51,802 bases of DNA from Acidimicrobiales bacterium (GTDB taxonomy: Bacteria > Actinomycetota > Acidimicrobiia > Acidimicrobiales > JACCXE01): contig DASZWD010000065.1 of assembly GCA_035546775.1 (NCBI GenBank), positions 1 to 51,802 of the forward strand, written 5' to 3'. A model generated the notes under the pieces. The model was not told the DNA's origin and made no database searches. It saw only the letters and a program-made list of their open reading frames with translations. This document shows, piece by piece, positions 40,976-48,500 of this stretch (its first letter is position 1; every line of letters starts with the position of its first letter). The position numbers and the translations under genes were made by a program.

Positions 40976-41800
40976 ATGAGATTTGGACTCGATGTCGCGC
41001 AACAGCGGATGCCGTTCGACGAGATCGTCAGCCGCACGAAGTTCGCCGAGGACCTCGGCTTCGACGGCGTGTGGGGCTTCGACCACTTCCAGCCGATGTA
41101 CGGCGACGGGCCGGGGGAGACGTTCGAGGGCATGACGACGCTCGCCGCGCTCGCCGGCGTCACGTCGCGCATCCGCCTCGGCCTGCTGGTGGCCGGCATG
41201 ACGTACCGCCATCCGTCGGTGTTCGCCGCCGAAGCGGTCACGATCGACCACGCGTCGCACGGCCGGCTCGAGTTGTCCTTCGGCGCCGCCTGGTTCGACA
41301 AGGAGCACCACGAGTTGGGCATCCCGTTCCCGGCGACGGGCAAGCGTTTCGACCTGCTCGAAGACAGCCTGGAGATCGCCAAGCGCCTCTTCACCGGCGA
41401 GACGGTCTCGTACGACGGCAAGGTCGTGTCGCTGTCGAACGCTCGCATCAATCCGAAACCGGTGCAGCAGCCGGGGCCGCCGATCTGGATCGGTGGCGCG
41501 GGTCCCAAGCGCACGCTGCCGCTCGTGGCGAAGTACGCCGACGTGTGGCACTCGTTCGGATCGCCGAACCAGCTGGCGGACGCCAGCGCGCGGGTCGACG
41601 AGCTGGCCGAGCAGGCGGGCCGCGACCCGCGCTCGATCATGCGCGCCGGGTCGCTCTCGCTCGACGACCTCGACACGGCGCGCAAACACGCCGGCAAGTG
41701 GCGCGACTTCGGCGCCGGCTACCTCGTCTGCGGCTGGCCGGGCGAGGGCCGCAAGCAGGTCGAGGCCTTCGCCCGCGACGTGATGCCGGAGTTCTCCTGA
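40976..41800 (+). CDS. LLM-class F420-dependent oxidoreductase (274 aa)
   Basis: Luciferase-like TIM-barrel oxidoreductase. Motifs: MRFGLDVAQQRMPFDEIVSRTKFAEDLGFDGVWGFDHFQPM at 1-41, the strand IRLGLLVAGMTYRHPSVFAAEAVTIDHASHGRLELSFGAAWFDKEHHELGIPFP at about 65-118, and PPIWIGGAGPKRTLPLVAKYADVWH near 165-190. All are typical of actinobacterial F420-binding enzymes; cofactor identity is inferred from the family. The start at ATG 40976 fits the family N-terminus and the promoter spacing. It is followed directly by a kinase-like gene. Confidence 0.92.
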   Translation: MRFGLDVAQQRMPFDEIVSRTKFAEDLGFDGVWGFDHFQPMYGDGPGETFEGMTTLAALAGVTSRIRLGLLVAGMTYRHPSVFAAEAVTIDHASHGRLELSFGAAWFDKEHHELGIPFPATGKRFDLLEDSLEIAKRLFTGETVSYDGKVVSLSNARINPKPVQQPGPPIWIGGAGPKRTLPLVAKYADVWHSFGSPNQLADASARVDELAEQAGRDPRSIMRAGSLSLDDLDTARKHAGKWRDFGAGYLVCGWPGEGRKQVEAFARDVMPEFS

Positions 41801-41811
41801 CGGACCACGTC

Positions 41812-42291
41812 GTGGTCGTCGGCCTGATGGCGGCGGGTAAGTCAAAAGTCGGTCAGGCGCTGGCGGCGAGCGCCGGCCGTCGCTTTGTGGACAGCGACCG
41901 CCAGCTCGAGGACGAGACCGGAATGACGGCGGCGCAGATCGCGCGGCGCGACGGGATCGACGCTCTGCACGAGCGCGAGCGGCACCTCTTGCTTGAAGCG
42001 CTGCGCGCTGCGGAGCCGTCTGTGATCGCCGCCGCCTCGTCGACCATCGAGTTCGCCGACTGCCGGACGGCGCTGGCATCGGCGTTCGTGGTGTGGATGC
42101 GCGCCGACGCCGACGTGTTGGCCCAGCGCGTGCGCGCCGAGTCGTATCGCCCGCTCGACGACGACGTCGCGGCGCAACTCCGCGAGCAAGCGGCGCGCCG
42201 CGACCCGCTGTTCGCCTCGGTCGCCGACGTGACGATCGACGCCAACTCCTTCGACCCCAACGAGGTAGCCGCCCGCATCGTGCTAAGTTGA
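41812..42291 (+). CDS. Shikimate-kinase-like P-loop protein with degenerate substrate site (159 aa)
   Basis: Small P-loop kinase fold. Walker A GLMAAGKSKVGQALA is near residues 4-18, and FVDSDRQLEDETGM near 24-37 matches the DxD region of AroK. AAQIARRDGIDALHERERHLLLEAL also resembles AroK (shikimate kinase has FRxxE here). The GGG substrate-binding motif that should follow is replaced by AAASS (PSVIAAASSTIEF), and the lid is short, so shikimate kinase activity is doubtful. Start: GTG 41812; a CTG at 41797 would overlap the oxidoreductase stop as CTGA and gives five more residues. Its stop lies inside the palindrome at 42287-42304. Confidence 0.78.
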   Translation: MVVGLMAAGKSKVGQALAASAGRRFVDSDRQLEDETGMTAAQIARRDGIDALHERERHLLLEALRAAEPSVIAAASSTIEFADCRTALASAFVVWMRADADVLAQRVRAESYRPLDDDVAAQLREQAARRDPLFASVADVTIDANSFDPNEVAARIVLS

Positions 42292-42304
42292 CGTGCACGT
42301 CAAC
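42287..42304 (+). promoter_or_regulatory. Perfect 18-bp palindrome before the MFS-MerR operon
   Basis: GTTGACGTGCACGTCAAC reads the same on both strands. It matches the TTGACGTnnACGTCAA type of operator known for some MerR-family regulators (LiuR-like). It is 16 bases before the MFS transporter ATG, and a MerR gene is second in that operon, so autoregulation is likely. Confidence 0.7.
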
Positions 42305-42319
42305 GTAAGGAGTTGCAGG

Positions 42320-44026
42320 ATGACGGCGGTGGAAACCCGGCCGGACCGCTACAAGTGGACGGCCCTGTCGAATACGACGCTCGGGATGTTCATGGCGGCG
42401 CTCGACTCGTCGATCGTGCTGATCTCACTGCCGGCGATCTTCCGCGGCATCAAGCTCGACCCGCTCCAGCCGTCGAACATCAGCTACCTGCTGTGGATGC
42501 TGATGGGATACCTCGTGGTGACGGCGGTGCTGGTGGTCACCTTCGGCCGCCTGGGCGACATCTTCGGTCGGGTCCGCATGTACAACGCCGGGTTTCTCGT
42601 GTTCACCATCGCGTCGATCGCGCTGTCGCTGACACCCGGGACGGGCAGTACCGGCGCCATCGAGCTGATCGTGCTGCGCGTCGTGCAAGGCATCGGCGGC
42701 GCCTTGCTCATGGCGAACTCCACGGCGATCCTCACCGACGCCTTTCCCGTCGACCAGCGCGGCATGGCGATGGGCGTCAACATGATCGCGGCGATCGCCG
42801 GTTCGTTCATCGGGCTCGTGGTCGGCGGCATCCTCGCCGACATCCAGTGGCGCCTCGTGTTCTGGATCAACGTGCCCTTCGGGCTGTTCGGCACCGTGTG
42901 GGCGTACATGAAGCTGAAGGAAGTCGGCACCACGTCGACGGCCAAGCTCGACTGGTGGGGCAACATCACTTTCGCCGCCGGGCTCATCGCCGTGCTCGTC
43001 GGCATCACCTACGGCATCCAACCCTACGGCGGCCACACCATGGGTTGGACGAGCCCGACGGTGCTGGCTGAGCTCATCGGCGGCGTGGCGCTGCTGATCG
43101 CCTTCTGCATCATCGAGACCAAGGTCGACGACCCGATGTTCAACCTCGACCTGTTCAAGATCCGGGCGTTCTCGATGGGCAACGCGGCGAGCCTGTTGAG
43201 TTCGATCGGTCGCGGCGGTTTGCAGTTCATGCTCATCATCTGGCTCCAGGGCATCTGGCTGCCGTTGCACGGCTACAGCTTCGAGCGCACACCGCTGTGG
43301 GCCGGCATCTTCATGCTGCCAATCACCGTCGGCTTCCTGCTCGCCGGGCCTGTGTCGGGGTGGCTCTCGGACCGCTACGGCGCCCGCCCGTTCTCGACGG
43401 GTGGCATGGCGCTCGCCGCGGTCACCTTCGCCGCACTGATGGCGCTGCCGGCGAACTTCTCGTATCCCGTCTTCGCCTTCCTGCTGCTGCTCAACGGCAT
43501 CGGCTTCGGCCTGTTCGCGGCGCCCAACACGACGGGCATCATGAACAGCGTGCCCGCCGCGCAGCGCGGGGCGGCGTCGGGCATGCGCGCCACATTTATG
43601 AACTGCGGCCAGGTCCTGTCCATCGGCGTGTTCTTCTCGCTGATGATCATCGGCCTCGCCAGCGTGTTGCCCCACACGATGTACAACGGCCTCGTCAGCA
43701 GCGGGCTGCCACCGGCCCAGGCACACGCCATCGCCAGCCTGCCGCCTGTCGGCAGCCTGTTCGCCGCCTTCCTCGGCTACAACCCGATGCAGAAGTTGCT
43801 CGGCGCGCAGACGCTGCACTCCCTGCCAGCCGCGAGCGCGGCGCATCTCACGGGCAAGACGTTCTTCCCGCAGCTCATCTCGGGGCCGTTCATCCATGGC
43901 CTGCGGATCGCGTTCACCGCGTCGCTGATCATGTGCATCATCGCGGCGGCGGCGTCGTGGCTGCGCGGCGGCAAGTACGTCCACGTCGAAGAGGAACCGG
44001 TGGGCGACGAGTTCGTGCTGGCATGA
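42320..44026 (+). CDS. MFS drug/multidrug transporter, DHA2 (14-TM) family (568 aa)
   Basis: Proton-driven exporter of the EmrB/QacA type. The first helix has LGMFMAALDSSIVLISLPAIF (DHA2 motif with the acidic Asp), followed by WMLMGYLVVTAVLVVTFGRLGDIFGRVRMYN (MFS motif A, with GRLGDIFGR). Length and hydrophobic pattern fit 14 helices with a long final loop (about 450-520). Start ATG 42320 has AAGGAG seven bases upstream. Its stop overlaps the MerR start (ATGA). It is predicted to be controlled by that MerR through the palindrome just upstream. Substrate unknown. Confidence 0.94.
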   Translation: MTAVETRPDRYKWTALSNTTLGMFMAALDSSIVLISLPAIFRGIKLDPLQPSNISYLLWMLMGYLVVTAVLVVTFGRLGDIFGRVRMYNAGFLVFTIASIALSLTPGTGSTGAIELIVLRVVQGIGGALLMANSTAILTDAFPVDQRGMAMGVNMIAAIAGSFIGLVVGGILADIQWRLVFWINVPFGLFGTVWAYMKLKEVGTTSTAKLDWWGNITFAAGLIAVLVGITYGIQPYGGHTMGWTSPTVLAELIGGVALLIAFCIIETKVDDPMFNLDLFKIRAFSMGNAASLLSSIGRGGLQFMLIIWLQGIWLPLHGYSFERTPLWAGIFMLPITVGFLLAGPVSGWLSDRYGARPFSTGGMALAAVTFAALMALPANFSYPVFAFLLLLNGIGFGLFAAPNTTGIMNSVPAAQRGAASGMRATFMNCGQVLSIGVFFSLMIIGLASVLPHTMYNGLVSSGLPPAQAHAIASLPPVGSLFAAFLGYNPMQKLLGAQTLHSLPAASAAHLTGKTFFPQLISGPFIHGLRIAFTASLIMCIIAAAASWLRGGKYVHVEEEPVGDEFVLA

Positions 44027-44439
44027 GTACGCCGATCAGTCGTGTCGCCCGCGACCTCGGGATCTCGAGCCGCACGCTGCGCTACTACGAGGAGCGTGGC
44101 CTCGTGCGCGCCCAACCGCGCGACGGCGGCAGCCGGCACTACAGCGACGACGAGATCGCCCGCGTCGTTCGCATCCGCGAGCTCCAGTCGGTGATGGGCT
44201 TCAACCTCGACGAGATCGCCGAAGTCCTGACGGCCGAAGACGAACTGGCGGCGTTGCGGGCCGAGTGGACGGCCGGCCAGCCCGACGGTCGCCGTTCGGA
44301 AATCGTCGCCGAGGCCATCGCCATCAACCAGCGACTCCAGCGTCAAGTGCGCGACAAGGTGGCGCGCCTGTCCAAGTTCCTCGACGAACTCGAAGGCAAC
44401 GCCCGGCGCTACAAGCGCATCCGCCGCACGCTGCGCTAG
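44023..44439 (+). CDS. MerR-family regulator (138 aa)
   Basis: N-terminal MerR winged helix: ISRVARDLGISSRTLRYYEERGLVRAQPRDGGSRHYSDDEIARVVRIRELQSVMGFNLDEIAEVL at about residues 5-70. A dimerising coiled coil follows (AIAINQRLQRQVRDKVARLSKFLDELEGNAR). There are no metal-binding Cys residues and no large ligand domain, so it is of the short type. Co-translated with the MFS exporter (ATGA), and a MerR-like palindrome stands before that operon. It ends 11 bases before a stem-loop and converges on the 2TM gene. Confidence 0.93.
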   Translation: MSTPISRVARDLGISSRTLRYYEERGLVRAQPRDGGSRHYSDDEIARVVRIRELQSVMGFNLDEIAEVLTAEDELAALRAEWTAGQPDGRRSEIVAEAIAINQRLQRQVRDKVARLSKFLDELEGNARRYKRIRRTLR

Positions 44440-44449
44440 ATGTGACGAG

Positions 44450-44478
44450 AGCGCGACAACACCACGTTGTCGTGCGCT
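44450..44478. terminator. Stem-loop between convergent genes
   Basis: AGCGC-GACAAC pairs with GTTGTC-(GT)-GCGCT around an ACCAC loop: 11 base pairs with a 2-base bulge. It lies between the MerR stop (44439) and the convergent 2TM gene stop (44484). No T-run follows, so any terminator function would be of the non-canonical actinobacterial kind. Confidence 0.4.
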
Positions 44479-44483
44479 GAACG

Positions 44484-44759
44484 TCAGTCGTGGCGGCGGC
44501 GGAGTTCGGCTTCGATGTCGGAGTCGGTGACCGGGCGACGGAGGAACACGTCCCAGGCGTGCAGGACGAGGCCCATGCCCCACCCGGCGAGGATCCACAC
44601 GGGCCAGAAGTAGCCGTGCCCCGTGATGGACCACACGACGACGAGGAAGGCGTTCACGACGACGTAGGTGACGACGTGCGCGCCGAAGTCGCGCCGTTCG
44701 GTGACTCGCTTACGCGCCTGTTGCCACTCGTCTGACTCGTGATTGGCTGCGTAGGTCAT
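44484..44759 (-). CDS. 2TM-domain membrane protein (91 aa)
   Basis: Short membrane protein with an N-terminal polar helix (EWQQARKRVTERRDFGAHVVTYVVVN), TM spans at about residues 28-46 and 52-72 (YFWPVWILAGWGMGLVLHAWDVF), and a charged tail. This matches the bacterial 2TM domain family (PF13239-like), sometimes fused to kinases or LytTR proteins but often alone. Function unknown. It is a single gene in the gap between the MFS-MerR operon and a TetR gene. Confidence 0.85.
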   Translation of the reverse strand: MTYAANHESDEWQQARKRVTERRDFGAHVVTYVVVNAFLVVVWSITGHGYFWPVWILAGWGMGLVLHAWDVFLRRPVTDSDIEAELRRRHD

Positions 44760-44823
44760 GCCGCCAGCCTGCGGCGGGCGCGGGACCCGGACCAGAGTCG
44801 AAAGTCAGTCCGTTGGACCCGAG

Positions 44824-45441
44824 TTACGTGGTCAGCTTGAGCGCGTACTCGGTGTAAGCGGTGACGATCTGCTCAGGCGTGCGCGGCCCGTCGGGCGTCC
44901 ACCACTCGGGGAGGCGCACGCCCATGGCACCGATGGCCTTGGCCGCCAGGAAGGTGTCATCGCAGTGGAAGGCGCCGAGGCGGACGCCGCGGTCGAGCAC
45001 GTCGATGAAGATCTGCTCGGTCTGCGTGCGGATGTCGAGGACGGTCTTGAGCTCGTCGGGCGGCAGGGCGCGCATCTCGCGATTGGTGAGGCGCGCCATC
45101 GACGGGTAGGTGAGGTGACCGCGCACGTGGGCCGCGACGACCGAACGCAGCTGGTCGTGCGGATCGGCGCCGGCGTCGAGCAGCGCGTTGCGGATCGTCT
45201 CGAAGTGCGAGCGGTGGCCCATCAGCGCCAGTTCGAAGAGAAGTTCCTGCTTGCTCGTGACGTGGAAGTAGATGGCGCTGGGTTGCTGGCCCAGGGCGGT
45301 GGCGATGTCGCGGATCGACACGGCGTGGTAGCCGTCGCGCCCGAACAGCTCCATCGCCGTCTCGTAGAGACGGCGCTTCGCCGGTGGCAGGTCGATGCCC
45401 GGCGGCAGGAGCGTGGCGGTTTCGGTGGAGTCCAGGGCCAT
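44824..45441 (-). CDS. TetR-family regulator (205 aa)
   Basis: DNA-binding helix-turn-helix AKRRLYETAMELFGRDGYHAVSIRDIATALGQQPSAIYFHVTSKQELLFEL at about residues 21-70. The C-terminal domain (HLTYPSMARLTNREMRALPPDELKTVLDIRTQTEQIFIDVLDRGVRLGAF) resembles regulators of lipid or acyl-CoA metabolism (KstR2/FadR-like). The gene is divergent from the fused ABC importer, and the shared region has AACGATCGTT and related half-sites, so the importer is its likely target along with itself. Confidence 0.92.
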   Translation of the reverse strand: MALDSTETATLLPPGIDLPPAKRRLYETAMELFGRDGYHAVSIRDIATALGQQPSAIYFHVTSKQELLFELALMGHRSHFETIRNALLDAGADPHDQLRSVVAAHVRGHLTYPSMARLTNREMRALPPDELKTVLDIRTQTEQIFIDVLDRGVRLGAFHCDDTFLAAKAIGAMGVRLPEWWTPDGPRTPEQIVTAYTEYALKLTT

Positions 45442-45533
45442 AACTTAACGATCGTTCCGACGACTTCTCGCGAGAATATTGACAGTTCCGAGCAAGCAAG
45501 GCAATGTACGACTTCTGACCGAACGATTGATCA
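45442..45533. promoter_or_regulatory. Divergent TetR/ABC control region with three symmetric elements
   Basis: AACGATCGTT (45447-45456) is a perfect 10-bp palindrome six bases from the TetR ATG. TTCTCGCGAGAA (45465-45476) is a perfect 12-bp palindrome. TTGACA (45479-45484) is a perfect -35 box for the importer, with CAATGT 17 bases further as a weak -10. GAACGATTGATC (45521-45532) repeats the first element's AACGAT half and overlaps TTG 45527. The two AACGAT sites flank the promoter and are candidate TetR operators. Confidence 0.55.
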
Positions 45534-48500
45534 GTAAGGTACGGGGGCGGCCTGAGCTGCTGCTAGTCGGAGGACTGATTGGTCTCGTCGCGCTCGGACC
45601 GCAGGGGCTGCCGCTCGGAATTGCGGGGCTCGGCGTCGTCACCGGTTGCGTGCTGGGCCTCCATGCGATGGGCATCTCGCTGCTCTACTCGCGCACCCGC
45701 GTCCTGAGCTTCGCGCAGTTCGGTCTCGGCGCGTTCGCCGCCACGCTGTTCTACGCCTGGGTCCTCTACAACCAGTGGCCCGTCCTCGGCAACGGCCTGT
45801 GCCACTGCCTCGGCCCGCACGGGGCGTCGATGTCGCAGCTGCAGCACAACCCCGACCTCTTTCGCGCGTACCTGCTGCACCACCACCCGTGGGCGCTGGC
45901 GCTCAACATCGTCATCAGCGGCGCGCTGGCGCTGGTGCTGGCCCGGGGCGCCGGGCGCCTCGCCTTCGTGCAGATCGCGGCGCGATTCGCCCGCGCCCCG
46001 CGCATCGTGCCGACGGTGGCGACGCTCGCCCTCGCGGTGTGGCTCGGCGGCGCACCGGGACTGCTCACGACGCGGCCGACGAAGTTCTTCGGCCACCACA
46101 TCTGGTCGTGGCTGCCCTACGGTCCGCGGCCGGGGACGGGCATCAACGGCAAGCCGCCCGTGCCCGAAGCGTCGCGGTTCCTGGCGCCGGGCCACACACT
46201 GCTCGGCTTCACGCTCAGCGGTGGGGCGCGCTTCCACCTCTACGAGATCCTCGCGGTCGTCGTCGCCGTCGGTGCGTTCGGCGCGTTGACGCTGCGCTTC
46301 CGTGTCGGGCGCCGCGGCCTCGTGAGTCGCGCCACCGCGGCCAACGCCGAGCGCGCCGCCACCCTCGGCGTCGACATCGTGCGCGAGACGGCGTCGCCGT
46401 GGGTCGTCGCCGCGTTGCTCAGCGGCGCCGCCGGCGTGCTCGGCGTGGTGCTCGCATCGAGCGCGCCGGTCGTCGGCCTCGACATGGGTTCGCTAACCCT
46501 GGTGCTCGCCGCGGTGGTGCTGGCGCGGCTCACCAGCATCGGTCTGTCGCTCGTCGCCACCGTGCTGCTGTGCGTGCTCGACCAGGCGATGTTCTGGAAC
46601 TTCCACTCGCACGTGCAGTTCGCCGGATCCCTCGTCGTCATCATCGGCGTGGCGCTGTTCATCCAGCGCGGCCGCGCCAGCCGCGCCGAGCGCGACGCCG
46701 AATCGGTGTTCACCTCCGCGCCTGAACCGGCACCGGTGCCTGACGACGTCCGCATCACGCCGGGCGTGCACGGGCTCTTGCGCGGCTCGTCGTTCGTCGT
46801 GGGCATGGCGTTCCTCAGCTATCCGCTGGTGGCCACGCCGCGACAGCTGAGTCTCGGCATCGTCGTCGTTGCCGAGATCGTGATCGGCCTGAGCCTGCTC
46901 GTGCTCTCCGGTTGGGGTGGCCAGGTGTCGCTCGGCCAACTCGGTTTCGCTGCCGTCGGTGGTTACGTGGCGACCCTCGCCGGCGCCTCGTGGCACGTGC
47001 CCATGCCGATCGCGTTGGTGCTCGGCGCCCTCGCCGCCGCGGCGATCGCGCCGCTCGTCGGGCTGCCGGCATTGCGCCTGCCCGGTCCGTTCGTGGCGAT
47101 CATGACCCTCGCCTTCGCCCTCGCGGTCCCGGCGGTGCTGCTGAGCGACGGACAATTGCTCGGGCGCGCCCTGCCGACCGACCTCCCGCGGCCCGTCATG
47201 CTCGGCCTCGACTTCGGCAGCGACCGCTACTTCTACTGGTTCGCCGTGGCGGTCTTGCTCGGCGCGCTGGCGATCGTGCTCGGCCTCCGACGCTCCCGCT
47301 TGCGGCGAGCGTTGATCGCGTCGCGCGACAACGCGCGCACCGCGGCGTCCTTTGGCGTCGACGTGACGCGCTTGCGCCTCGAAGGCTTCGCCGTCGCCGG
47401 CCTGCTCGCCGGCCTCGGCGGCGGATTGCTGGCGTACTCGCTCGGGGGTGCGCAACCCAACGCGTTCTCCGCCGTCGGCAGCGCCGGGCTGTTTCTCGTG
47501 GTCGTCATCGGCGGTTTGAGCGCGGTCTCGGGTCCGGTGCTCGGCGCCACGGTCAACGGTGTGCTGGCGATGGTGAGCGCCGGGCTCGTCGGCTTCCTCA
47601 ACGGCCCGGGCGCCCTCATCGTCTTGTCGGTCCGTCCGGGCGGTCTGGCTGGCATGGTGGCGGGACTGCGCGACGCCGCGGTGCGCGTCGTCATGCACCT
47701 GCAGGGCAACGACCAGCTGCGCCTGCGCGGCGTCGACGGGCGCGAACGCATCCCCGTCGCCGATCGCGGCGCCCAGGCCCCGGTCGTGCCCGTTCGCTAC
47801 CGCATCGTTGGCGACGGGTACGGCCCCGTCGAAGGCACGCGCCTGCGTCCCGTCGACGGCGTCACCGCCGCCGCGGCCCGAACTGGTCCTGTGGGCGACC
47901 GAGACCCGGTCGCCCACAGGACCAGTTCGGAGGATGGGGCGGTGATTGCGTGTCATCGGCTGGACGTGGCGTACGGGGGGGCGGTGGCGCTCGCCGGGGT
48001 TTCGGTCGCAGTGGCGGCGGGCGAGGTGCTCGCCGTGGTCGGGTTGAACGGCGCCGGCAAGACGTCGTTGCTGCGGGCGCTTGCCGGACTCGAACCGGCG
48101 GCGCACGGCACGGTCGAAGTCGGCGGGGTCGACGTGACGACGTGGTTCCCGCAGGCGCGGGCGGCCGCAGGCGTGGCGTACGTGCCGGGCGACGACGCCG
48201 TGCTGCCGACGCTGTCCGTGCGCGACAACCTCTCCGTCGCCGCCGGTGATGCGTCGATCGACGACGTGCTCACGCGCTTTCCGGTGCTGGCGGCGCGCCT
48301 CGACACCGCGGCGGGAAATCTGTCGGGCGGCGAGCAGCACGTGCTGGCGCTGGCGCAAGCGCTGCTGTGCCCGCAGCTGCGGGTGCTGCTCATCGACGAG
48401 TTGTCGCTCGGGCTGTCGGCCGAAGTGCTAGACACCGTGCTCGCCACCCTCGCGGAGTTGCGGGCTGCAGGGGTGGCGATCGTGGTGGTGGAACAGTCGA

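Noticed and set aside
41812-42291. Naming the kinase-like gene aroK
   Set aside because: The GGG shikimate-binding motif is absent and the genetic context is not aromatic amino acid synthesis.
45479-45526. TTG 45479 as the start of the fused ABC protein
   Set aside because: TTGACA at 45479-45484 is a perfect -35 box and a TetR-like site lies downstream, so this stretch is more likely promoter. Not excluded by experiment.
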